A stretch of 64,000 bases of DNA from an uncultured Bacilli bacterium. Lineage in GTDB: Bacteria; Bacillota_I; Bacilli_A; RF39; UBA660. This document shows positions 52,342 through 61,160 of this stretch, one piece after another. The translations under genes and the position numbers were made by a program. Numbering within the stretch: the stretch's first letter is position 1; every line of letters begins with the position of its first letter. The DNA lies in contig CAKPKL010000006.1 in NCBI GenBank assembly GCA_934167485.1, forward strand, positions 54,632 through 118,631, written 5' to 3'. The notes under the pieces were generated by a model. The model had not been told where the DNA came from. It saw only the letters and a list, made by a program, of their open reading frames with translations, and made no database searches.

Positions 52342-52800
52342 TTATTTACATGAAAAAATTCCGTCTGCTGTTGTTTCTTTTTTTATTTCTTCATATGTTT
52401 TTGATCTATAATCTTCTACACCATATTTTTCCATGGTTTCTTTTGTAATTTTTTCATAATCAATTTCAAGAATTACACTAAAAGTATAGTTTTTATCATC
52501 TGATTTAACTGTTCTTTTAAATCCTACTTCTTCTACTGGTTTGTTTTGTTCAGTAAATTGAGTTTTAAAAGAATCCCAAACAGAAGATAAATTATCTATA
52601 GTAATATCTTTGAATGTAGCCTCTATTTTAGCTTTAGATAGTTTATCATTCTTAAAAGTGTATTCAACATTACCAGCTGCATTCATATTATTTCCTGGAT
52701 TTACCCCAGAACAAGTTAATACTTTAGTATTACTATTTCCACATCCTGAAACAACAAACACTACAAATAAAGCAATTACTAAAAAACTAATTTTTTTCAT
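52342..52800 (-). CDS. Small lipoprotein of unknown function
   Basis: The protein is 152 residues. The signal peptide, KKISFLVIALFVVFVVSGC, ends at lipobox VSGC, so it is a lipoprotein, then a Gly/Asn linker and strands: LTCSGVNPGNNM, VEYTFKNDKLSKAKIEATFK, NYTFSVILEIDYEKI. It looks like small YehR/DUF1307-like lipoproteins, but I cannot confirm the family. AAGGAGTGT before the ATG at 52800 decides the start over the frame opening at 52833. It has no obvious partner. Confidence 0.75.
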   Translation of the reverse strand: MKKISFLVIALFVVFVVSGCGNSNTKVLTCSGVNPGNNMNAAGNVEYTFKNDKLSKAKIEATFKDITIDNLSSVWDSFKTQFTEQNKPVEEVGFKRTVKSDDKNYTFSVILEIDYEKITKETMEKYGVEDYRSKTYEEIKKETTADGIFSCK

Positions 52801-52904
52801 AACATAACACTCCTTCCAAATACATTTTAACATATTTAAATATTTTTAATATATTTTTTCTAATACTTATAAAATATTTATTAAAAAAGTGTAAACTATA
52901 TAGT

Positions 52905-52930
52905 AAAAAAGAGATATTTATCTCCAATTT
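52905..52930 (-). terminator. Terminator of ldh
   Basis: GGAGAT and ATCTC(T) pair around AAAT on the minus strand, followed by TTTTTTA. A short stem, but in position. Confidence 0.55.
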
Positions 52931-53846
52931 ATTTATTTAAAGCCACATCACTTATAGCTTCTTTTATTACTCTTATTGAATTTTTTAATTTTTTTGTTTC
53001 CTTCTTATTAAGAGGTACAAAAATTTTTTCTTTTACTCCTTTTATTCCTACTATTGCTGGAGTTGATATATATATTTTATTTTCTTCATCATAAGCTGAA
53101 ACAGATAAAATAACATTTTCATCACCTAGTATAGCATTTGTTATTCTAACTAAACACATACCAATTCCATAATATGTAGCACCTTTTCTATTTATTATCT
53201 CATATGCTGATGTTCTAACGTTTTCTTCTATTTCACATTTTATTTTCCCGTCTAGATAAGTATCTATTCCTTTAAGAGCTATACTAGCATTACTCCATGG
53301 AACAAATTCTGAATCGCCATGTTCACCTATTACGTAAGCCTCTATATCTTTTGGACTTATACCTACTTTATCACTTATCATATATCTTAACCTAGCAGTA
53401 TCTAATGTAGTACCTGTACCAAGAACTTTATTATGTGGTAATCCTGAATATTTATAAGTTAAATATGTCATAACATCTAGTGGATTGGTTGCTACCAAAA
53501 AAATACCATCAAAACCACTTTTCATAACACTTTCTACTATACTTTTAAATATTGTACTATTTTTATGAATTAAATCCATTCTAGTTTCACCAACATTTTG
53601 ATTTGCACCTGCAGCTATAACAACTATTTTAGCATCCTTACAATCTTTATATGTACCAAATGTTATTTCTACCTTAGAAGGACTATAGGCAAGACAATGA
53701 TTTAAATCCATAACCTCGCCTTCTACTTTTTTTGTGTTAATATCAATAAGTACTATTTCATTTACATAAGTTCTTTGATTAAGTAATGCATAAGCATAAC
53801 TCATACCTACATTACCACACCCAACTATCACAACTTTATTCTTCAT
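52929..53846 (-). CDS. ldh: L-lactate dehydrogenase
   Basis: LDH reduces pyruvate to lactate with NADH. The protein is 305 residues. It has VVIVGCGNVGMSYAYALLNQ (NAD site), AAGANQNVGETRMDLIHKNS with the Gln-containing substrate loop that separates LDH from malate dehydrogenase, VATNPLDVMTYL, GTTLDTARLRYMIS and the catalytic His in VIGEHGDSEFVPWSNAS. It lies downstream of prmC-prfA on the same strand, with a short gap of 16 bases. It suggests fermentative growth. Confidence 0.94.
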   Translation of the reverse strand: MKNKVVIVGCGNVGMSYAYALLNQRTYVNEIVLIDINTKKVEGEVMDLNHCLAYSPSKVEITFGTYKDCKDAKIVVIAAGANQNVGETRMDLIHKNSTIFKSIVESVMKSGFDGIFLVATNPLDVMTYLTYKYSGLPHNKVLGTGTTLDTARLRYMISDKVGISPKDIEAYVIGEHGDSEFVPWSNASIALKGIDTYLDGKIKCEIEENVRTSAYEIINRKGATYYGIGMCLVRITNAILGDENVILSVSAYDEENKIYISTPAIVGIKGVKEKIFVPLNKKETKKLKNSIRVIKEAISDVALNK

Positions 53847-53862
53847 AACATCACCATATTAA

Positions 53863-54579
53863 TTATACATTATTATTTAAAATTTTACTAGATATAATTA
53901 CATATCTATCAAAACCTTGTAAATCTTTTTTTATAGTAGTATTACAATCTAAGTATTTATGAGCAAGTTCTTCTATTTTTTTGCCTTGATTATAACCCAT
54001 TTCAAAAAATATATAAAAGCTCTTCTTTAAATACTTTTTACAATTTTTAAGTATTATATCATAAAAGTACAAACCATCTAAATCAGCATATAAAGCATTA
54101 TTTGGTTCATTATTTTTAACTATGTCCATAACCTCTTCATCATATGGTATGTATGGTGGATTACTTATTATACAATCATACTTTTTATTTAAAGGTTCTA
54201 ACATATCACCTAAAATAAAATTAATATCAACATCATTTAAGAAAGCATTTTCACGCGCTAAAGAAAGTGCCTTTGATGATATATCAACTGCATCTATATT
54301 TAAATTAGGTATTTTTTTCTTTAAAGTAACAGCTATACAACCACTACCTGTTCCAAGATCAACAATATCCATTCCCTGTTTTAAATGAGAAAGTGCTATT
54401 TCACATAATCCTTCTGTTTCAAATCTAGGTATAAGCGCTCTTTTATCTACTTTAAATATGTTACCATAAAAATCTACATTCCCTACTATATATTGAACTG
54501 GTTCACCATCTTCTAATCTTTTAATCGCATCCTCTATATTACCTTCATAATATTTCTTTAAATATTCTATATCACTCAT
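53863..54579 (-). CDS. prmC: Peptide chain release factor N5-glutamine methyltransferase PrmC
   Basis: PrmC methylates the GGQ glutamine of release factors. The protein is 238 residues, shorter than the usual 280 by trimming of the N-terminal domain. Motifs are EPVQYIVGNVDFYGN, LIPRFETEGLCEIAL, VDLGTGSGCIAVTL and the catalytic NPPYIPYDEEV. It follows prfA by 30 bases, the standard prfA-prmC arrangement, so substrate and modifier are encoded together. Confidence 0.93.
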   Translation of the reverse strand: MSDIEYLKKYYEGNIEDAIKRLEDGEPVQYIVGNVDFYGNIFKVDKRALIPRFETEGLCEIALSHLKQGMDIVDLGTGSGCIAVTLKKKIPNLNIDAVDISSKALSLARENAFLNDVDINFILGDMLEPLNKKYDCIISNPPYIPYDEEVMDIVKNNEPNNALYADLDGLYFYDIILKNCKKYLKKSFYIFFEMGYNQGKKIEELAHKYLDCNTTIKKDLQGFDRYVIISSKILNNNV

Positions 54580-54599
54580 AACATCACCTAACTATTATA

Positions 54600-54622
54600 G
54601 AAAAAGAGATTATTCACCTCTT
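54600..54622 (-). terminator. Possible weak terminator after prfA
   Basis: AGAGGT and ATCTCT can pair around a short loop with one G-U on the minus strand, then TTTTTC. Weak, and prmC follows closely, so readthrough is likely. Confidence 0.35.
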
Positions 54623-55665
54623 AATTTTCTTGCTTGATCTTCAGTTATTAAAGCATTAATTATATCATCAAGTTCTCCATTCATAACACGTTCTAATTGC
54701 ATAGTTGAAAATCCAATTCTATGATCAGTAACTCTATTTTGTGGATAATTATAAGTACGGATTTTTTCTGATCTATCACCAGTACCTATTTTATTTCTTC
54801 TCTCACTTCCAAGTTCTTTTTCTTGACGCTCTAATTCCATTTGATATAATCTAGATTTTAATACTTCCATAGCTTCTGCTTTATTTTGAATTTGACTTCT
54901 TTGATTTTGACAAGTTACAACAGTATTTGTTGGAAGATGTGTAATTCTAACTGCACTTGGTGTTGTATTTACTCCCTGTCCTCCATGTCCTGATGCACAA
55001 TATGTATCTATTCTAAGATCACTATCTTTAATTTCAATATCTATATCATCCACCTCAGGCATAACAAGTACTGTAGCAGTTGATGTTTGAATTCTTCCTT
55101 GAGATTCAGTTTGAGGAACTCTTTGTACCCTATGTGAACCACTTTCATACTTCAATTTAGAGTATACATTATCCCCTTTAACTTTAAATTCAACTTGAGA
55201 GTATCCTCCAGCTTCCCCTAATTCAGCTGATAATTCTTCTACTTTCCAACCTTCTTTAGCAGCATAATAAGTATACATTCTATAAAGATCTCCAGCAAAA
55301 ATATTTGCTTCATCTCCGCCTGCTGCACCTCTTATCTCTACAATAACATCTTTACCATCATTAGGATCTTTAGGTAATAGCATTATCTCAAAATCTGCTT
55401 CCATTTGTTTTCTTTTTTCTTCATTTGATGCATATTCATCACGAGCAAACTCAGCCATTTCTGAATCCTTCATCATTTCTTTTGCTGCTTCTATATTACT
55501 AATTACTTTTTTATATTCTTGATAAGCTTCATAATTTTCACGAAGTGAAGCTTGTTCTTTACTAAGCTCTGTAGTTTTTTTTATATCGCTTAAAACTTCA
55601 GGATTACTTAATAATTCTACTAACTCGTTATATCTTTTCTCAATATTTTGTAATCTTTCTATCAT
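54610..55665 (-). CDS. prfA: Peptide chain release factor 1
   Basis: RF1 ends translation at UAA and UAG. The protein is 351 residues. The N-terminal coiled domain is followed by VEIRGAAGGDEANIFAGDLY, then the GGQ loop (ASGHGGQGVNTTPSAVRI) and QNQRSQIQNKAEAMEVLKS. The Pro-Xaa-Thr stop-recognition region lies in RVQRVPQTESQGRI. I start at 55665 (AAGGGTG upstream); the frame opens nine bases earlier. It heads prfA-prmC. Confidence 0.95.
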   Translation of the reverse strand: MIERLQNIEKRYNELVELLSNPEVLSDIKKTTELSKEQASLRENYEAYQEYKKVISNIEAAKEMMKDSEMAEFARDEYASNEEKRKQMEADFEIMLLPKDPNDGKDVIVEIRGAAGGDEANIFAGDLYRMYTYYAAKEGWKVEELSAELGEAGGYSQVEFKVKGDNVYSKLKYESGSHRVQRVPQTESQGRIQTSTATVLVMPEVDDIDIEIKDSDLRIDTYCASGHGGQGVNTTPSAVRITHLPTNTVVTCQNQRSQIQNKAEAMEVLKSRLYQMELERQEKELGSERRNKIGTGDRSEKIRTYNYPQNRVTDHRIGFSTMQLERVMNGELDDIINALITEDQARKLRGE

Positions 55666-55733
55666 GGTATACACCCTTTCAAAACATATAAATTATACTA
55701 TAATTATATTTTATTTACAAGTATTTAGAAAAA

Positions 55734-55759
55734 AAAGAGCTAAATTAGTTCTTTTTATT
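55734..55759 (-). terminator. Terminator of the small membrane protein gene
   Basis: AAAAAGAACTA and TAGCTCTTTTT pair with one mismatch on the minus strand and run into Ts, across the stop codon. Confidence 0.6.
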
Positions 55760-55976
55760 GTATACTCTTTTGATCACTCTTTAATAATAGTATTCCATAT
55801 ATAACTATTATAGGCGCTATACATACACCTAAGAATTGAACAATCGTATTATCTATTCTTAATAATATTTCACATATAGCTATTAACGCTAACATAATTA
55901 AGAAATATTTTTTTTGCTTACCTTTAAGCTTTTTCATAAGTTTAACCATAAACAATAAGTTTATGATACTACCCAC
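55755..55976 (-). CDS. Small membrane protein of unknown function, start uncertain
   Basis: Up to 73 residues. Two helices are likely, near residues 24-42 and 46-65 (YFLIMLALIAICEILL and FLGVCIAPIIVIYGILLL), with a basic N-terminus (KLMKKLKGKQKK) and a polar end. The start is uncertain: the frame opens at a GTG that lies inside the AAAGGTGGG ribosome site, and two ATGs (55949, 55937) lack one. The upstream region carries a promoter and a hairpin that would cover this ribosome site. I do not recognise a family. Confidence 0.55.
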   Translation of the reverse strand: MGSIINLLFMVKLMKKLKGKQKKYFLIMLALIAICEILLRIDNTIVQFLGVCIAPIIVIYGILLLKSDQKSIQ

Positions 55977-56013
55977 CTTTCATATTTATGCCTTTTTTGG
56001 AAAGACAGGTAGT
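55973..56013 (-). promoter_or_regulatory. Inverted repeat covering the ribosome site of the small membrane gene
   Basis: On the minus strand AATACTACCTGTCTTTCC can pair with GAAAGGTGGGTAGTATC around about 17 bases, with a few internal mismatches. It starts at the predicted RNA start and includes AAAGGTGGG, so it could mask translation or be an operator. Confidence 0.45.
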
Positions 56014-56042
56014 ATTATAACATACATTTAAAAAAATGTAAA
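56014..56042 (-). promoter_or_regulatory. Promoter of the small membrane protein gene
   Basis: TTTACA (56037-56042) and TATAAT (56014-56019) are 17 bases apart on the minus strand. Confidence 0.65.
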
Positions 56043-56078
56043 ATTAACTAATTTTTCATAATTAATAGTGCTTTATTA

Positions 56079-58115
56079 TTAATTTATACCTTTTACATAG
56101 TCACAATTACTACATTTGATATCTTTTTTCTTTTCTACTAACATACTTCCACATTCTGGACATTTCTCCCCTATAGGTTTATCCCAATAAGCTTCTTTAC
56201 ATTTAGGATAATTATTACAACCATAGAAGACTTTACCTCTTTTACTTTTTTTCTCTACTATCCTGCCATCACATTTTGGGCAATCACAAATTTCAGTAAC
56301 TTTTCTTTCTTCTTGTTTTATATATTTACATTTAGGATAATTACTACAAGCTGTAAATTCTCCATATTTTCCTTTTCTAATTACAAGTGGGCTTCCACAT
56401 TCTGGACAATCTTCACCCGTTTTAAGTGCTTCCTTTTTAGGCATTGCTTCAAATGCATTTTTTACACTGGGTTCAAATTCACTATAAAAGTCTCTTAATA
56501 CTTTTATATAATCCATATCACCTTCAGCTATTTTATCTAAATCTGTTTCCATATTGGCCGTATATTCTACATTTATTAAATGACTAAAGAATTCTTGTAA
56601 TTTATCTGTTATTTCAAAACCTATATCTGTTGGAACGAATTTTTTCTCAACTATATTTGCATAACCACGCTTTTTTATAATGTCCATTGTAGTAGCATAT
56701 GTACTAGGTCTACCTATTCCAAGCTCTTCCATTTCTTTTATTAATTTAGCTTCCGTATATCTTGATGGTGGACTTGTAAAATGTTGATCTTTATTAATTT
56801 CTTTTGATACTAATACATTTGATTTATAATTTTCTAATGGAGGTAAAACTGTATCTTTAGTATCTTCATAATCTTTATAAACTAATAAATATCCTTCAAA
56901 GTCTATTACTTGTCCAGTAGCCTTAAATTGATAATTATTATTATCTAATATAATAGTTGTATTAATAGTTGTTGCATTCTTCATTAAACTTGCAAGAGCT
57001 CTATAATATATAATTCTATATAATTTAAACTCATCATTTGTTAAATACTTCTTTACAGATTCTGGAGTTCTATTAATACTTGTTGGTCTTATACCTTCAT
57101 GAGCATCTTGAACATTTTCTGTTTTTTTAGAAACTTTAACATTACCTATATATTCTTTACCATATTTTGCTTCTATATATTTATATGTAGATGTGATAAA
57201 TTCATTAGATAAACGAATTGAATCTGTACGCATATAAGTAATTAATCCCACTACATCATCTTCAAGTTCTATACCTTCATAAAGTTTTTGAGCAACTTGC
57301 ATAGTCTTTTTAGCATTAAATCCTAGTTTATTTGATGCATCTTGTTGCATAGTACTTGTTGTATACGGTGGTTTTGATTGTTTTTGTTTAGTTTTTTTAT
57401 CTACGCTCTCTATTTTAAAAGTATTGCTTAAAGCATCTATTACATCATTTGCTTCTATTTCATTTTTTATTTTAAAAGCTTTATGGTTGTATTGAAATAG
57501 TTCAGCACTAAATTCTGGAAATACTGCTTCTATAGTCCAATATTCTTCTGGTGTAAAAGCATCAATTTCTCTTTCTCTATCTACAATTAATTTGAGTGCT
57601 ACACTTTGCACTCTACCTGCTGATGAACCATCTGTTTTAGATTGAATTAATCTACTTAATCTAAAACCTATTATTCTATCTAATATTCTTCTAGTTTCTT
57701 GACTATTAACTAAATTCTTATCTATTTTTCTAGAGGATTTAAATGCATCTTGTACTGCATTTTTAGTTATTTCATTAAAAACTACTCTATCATAATCTTC
57801 ATCTTTTAATCCTAAAACATTTTGTAAATGCCAACTTATAGCCTCTCCTTCACGGTCTGGGTCGGTTGCTAAAAAAACATGATCTACTTTTTTTGTTTCT
57901 TTTTTTAACTCATCTATAACTGATTTTTTACCTTTCATAGTTACATAGTCAGGTTTAAAATCATTTTCTACGTCTACTCCAAGACCATATTTTCCATGTG
58001 TAGAAAGATCTCTTACATGTCCTTTACTAGACATAACTTTATATCCATTTCCTAAATATTTCTCTATTGGTTTAGTTTTACTTGGGGATTCCACAATAAC
58101 TAAATTCTTAGGCAT
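56079..58115 (-). CDS. topA: DNA topoisomerase I
   Basis: TopA relaxes negative supercoils via a Tyr intermediate. The protein is 678 residues. The Toprim domain begins LVIVESPSKTKPIEKYLG, with LATDPDREGEAISWHL. The catalytic Tyr is in VGLITYMRTDSIRLS, and GRPSTYATTMDIIKKRGYA follows. Three C-terminal zinc ribbons (CPECGSPLVIRKGKYGEFTA with CSNYPKC; CPKCDGRIVEKKSKRG with CNNYPKC; CPECGSMLVEKKKDIKC) bind DNA. Its own promoter lies upstream. The sprA/dprA neighbours seen in Bacillus are absent. Confidence 0.96.
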   Translation of the reverse strand: MPKNLVIVESPSKTKPIEKYLGNGYKVMSSKGHVRDLSTHGKYGLGVDVENDFKPDYVTMKGKKSVIDELKKETKKVDHVFLATDPDREGEAISWHLQNVLGLKDEDYDRVVFNEITKNAVQDAFKSSRKIDKNLVNSQETRRILDRIIGFRLSRLIQSKTDGSSAGRVQSVALKLIVDREREIDAFTPEEYWTIEAVFPEFSAELFQYNHKAFKIKNEIEANDVIDALSNTFKIESVDKKTKQKQSKPPYTTSTMQQDASNKLGFNAKKTMQVAQKLYEGIELEDDVVGLITYMRTDSIRLSNEFITSTYKYIEAKYGKEYIGNVKVSKKTENVQDAHEGIRPTSINRTPESVKKYLTNDEFKLYRIIYYRALASLMKNATTINTTIILDNNNYQFKATGQVIDFEGYLLVYKDYEDTKDTVLPPLENYKSNVLVSKEINKDQHFTSPPSRYTEAKLIKEMEELGIGRPSTYATTMDIIKKRGYANIVEKKFVPTDIGFEITDKLQEFFSHLINVEYTANMETDLDKIAEGDMDYIKVLRDFYSEFEPSVKNAFEAMPKKEALKTGEDCPECGSPLVIRKGKYGEFTACSNYPKCKYIKQEERKVTEICDCPKCDGRIVEKKSKRGKVFYGCNNYPKCKEAYWDKPIGEKCPECGSMLVEKKKDIKCSNCDYVKGIN

Positions 58116-58141
58116 AATCCATCTCCTTTGTCTATTAATAA

Positions 58142-58170
58142 TTTATACACTATAAAATTATTTTTGTCAA
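58142..58170 (-). promoter_or_regulatory. Sigma-A promoter for topA
   Basis: TTGACA (58165-58170), a perfect -35, and TATAAA (58142-58147) lie 17 bases apart on the minus strand, about 27 bases from the topA ATG. Confidence 0.75.
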
Positions 58171-58284
58171 CTACATATTTTTATTATAAATTTATAAAAT
58201 CAATAAAATAAACCTATCATTTATTTTATAATTTAATAATATTAATAACAGTAATTATTATTTTGATTATTTTTTATACTAAAT

Positions 58285-58315
58285 TAAAAAACTAATAAAA
58301 TTTACTTATTAGTTA
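58285..58315 (-). terminator. Terminator of the band-7 gene
   Basis: AACTAATAA and TTATTAGTT form a perfect 9-bp stem around GTAAATT on the minus strand, followed by TTTTTAATTT. Confidence 0.75.
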
Positions 58316-59075
58316 ACTTATTTATTATATCTTTAGAAACTTTATTACCTTCAAATGCTCTTAAAACTTCTATTGGTAAAGCAAATATAATTGTATTAGA
58401 TTGATCTGAAGATATATCATTTATTGTTGATAATGTTCTTAGATGAAGTGCTCCTGGAGCGCTTGATAACATAGAAGCAGCCTCTGCTAAATTTTTAGAA
58501 GCCTCAAGTTCTCCTGCTGCTTTTGTTATTACAGCTTGTTTTTCTCTTTCTGCTTCTGCTACTCTAGCTATTACTCTTTTCATTTCTCCTGGTAGAGCAA
58601 CATCTTTAAGTTCAACATTTTGAACCTTTATTCCCCAGCCATCAGTTGCTTCATCTACTATTTTACAAATATTAACAGATATTTGTTCCCTATCAGTTAA
58701 AAGTTCATCAAGTGTTACTGAACCTGCAATATTTCTCATAGTTGTTTGTGCTAATTGACTAACTGCATAATGAAAATTTTCTACAGCAAGCAGTGCTTTA
58801 GCAGCATCAAATATATTATAATATATAACTGCATTTATTTTTACAGATACATTATCTTTAGTTATAACTTCTTGTTCTGGTACATCTATAACTTTAGTTC
58901 TTATATCTATTTTTTTATAAAATTGAAATATTGGTAAAACTAATCTCCAACCAGGTTCCATAATTTTATCAAATTTACCACATGTAAATTTAATTCCTCG
59001 TTCATATTCGCTTATTTGTTTAATTGAACTAAGTAAAATAATAATTACTATTGAAACTATAAAAACTATAACCAT
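58302..59075 (-). CDS. Band-7/stomatin-type SPFH protein (slipin)
   Basis: The protein is 257 residues. A hydrophobic N-terminal anchor (about 1-18) precedes the stomatin domain: SEYERGIKFTCGKFDKIMEP, GWRLVLPIFQFYKKIDIRTK, VPEQEVITKDNVSVKINAVI, NFHYAVSQLAQTTMRNIAGS, and a helical end with RVAEAEREKQAVITKAAGEL. Members scaffold membrane complexes or proteases. No NfeD partner gene lies here. Start 59075 follows AAGGAG; the frame opens at 59108. Confidence 0.88.
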   Translation of the reverse strand: MVIVFIVSIVIIILLSSIKQISEYERGIKFTCGKFDKIMEPGWRLVLPIFQFYKKIDIRTKVIDVPEQEVITKDNVSVKINAVIYYNIFDAAKALLAVENFHYAVSQLAQTTMRNIAGSVTLDELLTDREQISVNICKIVDEATDGWGIKVQNVELKDVALPGEMKRVIARVAEAEREKQAVITKAAGELEASKNLAEAASMLSSAPGALHLRTLSTINDISSDQSNTIIFALPIEVLRAFEGNKVSKDIINKLTNK

Positions 59076-59134
59076 ATTACATACTCCTTCCATGTTTAAT
59101 TTTAACATGCATTTAAAGTTTAAACAATATTTTT

Positions 59135-60073
59135 TTAAAGTTTTATTGTTTTATTACACTTATTACCAAAAGCGTCTATCAATTTATCATTTTTATATAT
59201 TTTTACAATTTCACAATTATTAGTACATCCCATACATTCAAAACCTTTAGTTTCAAATTTAATATTATTTATATTTAAATCAAACTCTTTATCACTTTTG
59301 TTTTTAGAAGATAGTATTGCTATACCTATAGCCCCCATTAAATGACTGTTTTGATCTACTATAACATTAGTATTCAAAATCTCATTAAAATATTTAACTA
59401 CACCTTTATTTTTACTTACTCCTCCCTGAAATACAATAGGTTCTTTTATTTTTTTACCTTTACCTACATTATTTAAATAATTAAGTACAATACTTTTACA
59501 TAACCCTGCTGTTATATCTTCTTTAGAATAACCTAATTGAGCCTTATGTATTAAGTCTGATTCTGCAAATACAGTGCATCTTGCTGCAATTTTAACAGGA
59601 TTTTTACTTTTAAGAGCAAGATCTCCAAAATCAGTTATATCGACTCCAATTCTTTTAGCTTGACTTGATAAAAAAGATCCAGTTCCTGCAGCACATAATG
59701 TATTCATAGCATAATCATTAATAATGCCATTATTAAGTAAAATTATTTTAGAATCCTGTCCACCTATTTCAAGTATTGTTTTACAATCAGGATAATAATT
59801 AAGTGTTCCATATGCATGAGCAATTATTTCATTTTTAACGACATTAGCACCTACCATAAGACCTATTAATTTTCTAGCACTACCAGTAGTACCTATACCA
59901 GATAATTTATAATTATCAGGAATACTTAAAGTATTTAATAATCTTTTTACTGCAATTATAGGATTGCCTTCTGTCCATATATAATTAGAAGACAATATAT
60001 TATTATTAGAATCAATAATAACTCCTTTTGTAGAAATAGAACCTATATCTATACCTAAATAACATTTATTCAT
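59135..60073 (-). CDS. BcrAD/BadFG-type ATPase, acyl-CoA dehydratase activase-like
   Basis: These ASKHA ATPases, such as HgdC, pass electrons from an iron-sulfur cluster to a dehydratase or double-cubane protein by ATP hydrolysis. The protein is 312 residues. Motifs are YLGIDIGSISTKGVIID (phosphate 1), GIGTTGSARKLIG (phosphate 2), the cluster cysteines in NTLCAAGTGSFLSSQ and AARCTVFAESDLIH, and VFQGGVSKNKGV (adenosine). A C-terminal extension has CMGCTNNCEI with three Cys. It overlaps the HgdB-like gene by eight bases, so the set is coupled. Confidence 0.88.
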   Translation of the reverse strand: MNKCYLGIDIGSISTKGVIIDSNNNILSSNYIWTEGNPIIAVKRLLNTLSIPDNYKLSGIGTTGSARKLIGLMVGANVVKNEIIAHAYGTLNYYPDCKTILEIGGQDSKIILLNNGIINDYAMNTLCAAGTGSFLSSQAKRIGVDITDFGDLALKSKNPVKIAARCTVFAESDLIHKAQLGYSKEDITAGLCKSIVLNYLNNVGKGKKIKEPIVFQGGVSKNKGVVKYFNEILNTNVIVDQNSHLMGAIGIAILSSKNKSDKEFDLNINNIKFETKGFECMGCTNNCEIVKIYKNDKLIDAFGNKCNKTIKL

Positions 60074-61130
60074 TATTTTTCCTCATTTCAATCATATCAA
60101 TAAAAGCTTCTACCCGAGTTTCAAATCCAACATTAGATGTATTAGCATCCATACTTAAAAAAAGTACAGGCATATTATTTTCTTCACACAGTTTATTAAT
60201 AACACTCATACTTCCAATTTCAGGAGTACAAAAACTAGATTTAATGTGTATTATACCATCATAATTATTATCAATTAACCACTTTGTATAATAAATATTA
60301 TCCATCGCATCCGCACCCATTTTATATTTTACGTTATTTAATTCTTTTAAATATTTTTTTGTTTTCTTACCTTTTTTAAATAATAAATAAGTAACATTAG
60401 TAAATCTTTTTACTTCTACACCATTTTTAATTAACATATCTTCTATGTAGTTGTTCGCAAAAGGTTCCATCAAAGTATATAATTCACCTATTATACCTAT
60501 TCTAATATTATTATTAGGTTTATTTAATTCTATATTATATATTTTATTTTTATATTTTTTGTAAATTTTTTTTAATCCAATATAAGATTTTACACTAGAA
60601 AAATCTTCTAACATTTTTTTATATATTTTATCAAAAGTTCCACTATTCTTTTCATAAGCTTTATTCTCTCTTACATAATTATCTATAAAATCCATATAAT
60701 AAACCATTTTTTTAGTTATAAATAAATAATATAAACTTTTTAATATTTTGAATTTAGGGTTAATTTGCCTCATAATTTTATATATTTTTTTAATATCTGT
60801 ATGTCCTTTTGATACTAAATTATAGTATTCAAAATTATAACCTAAATCACTTAATATTTTTTCTTGTAATTCGAAGTAATAACCATACCTACAACCGCCA
60901 CCCATTTGTATTAATGTGTCTGCCCCCATATCTAGACACTCTATATATGTACCTAAAGTGTATTTAAAAGGAGTACATAATGTATCTGGACTATATTTAC
61001 TTCCTAGTTCTATTGTTTTATTAGTAATTAAAGGAGGTTTTAATATTTTTGAATTTGTTATTTTATTAAATAAATAATTTACTGGTACATAATAATTGCC
61101 CATAATTGGAAAAGCTATTACTCTATTCAT
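60066..61130 (-). CDS. 2-hydroxyacyl-CoA dehydratase subunit-like (HgdB/YjiM) protein
   Basis: The protein is 354 residues. Cysteines at conserved places, SPDTLCTPFKYTLG, IQMGGGCRYGYYFE and IKSSFCTPEIGSM, are positioned to bind a [4Fe-4S] or double-cubane cluster. NIRIGIIGELYTLMEPFAN is the second-domain start typical of this family. Substrate unknown: clusters of this type occur in dehydratases and in double-cubane proteins acting on acetylene or other small molecules. Start 61130 (GGTGATAAT upstream) is preferred to 61142. Confidence 0.85.
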   Translation of the reverse strand: MNRVIAFPIMGNYYVPVNYLFNKITNSKILKPPLITNKTIELGSKYSPDTLCTPFKYTLGTYIECLDMGADTLIQMGGGCRYGYYFELQEKILSDLGYNFEYYNLVSKGHTDIKKIYKIMRQINPKFKILKSLYYLFITKKMVYYMDFIDNYVRENKAYEKNSGTFDKIYKKMLEDFSSVKSYIGLKKIYKKYKNKIYNIELNKPNNNIRIGIIGELYTLMEPFANNYIEDMLIKNGVEVKRFTNVTYLLFKKGKKTKKYLKELNNVKYKMGADAMDNIYYTKWLIDNNYDGIIHIKSSFCTPEIGSMSVINKLCEENNMPVLFLSMDANTSNVGFETRVEAFIDMIEMRKNNE

Positions 61131-61160
61131 AATTATCACCAATTAAATATATGATGCATT

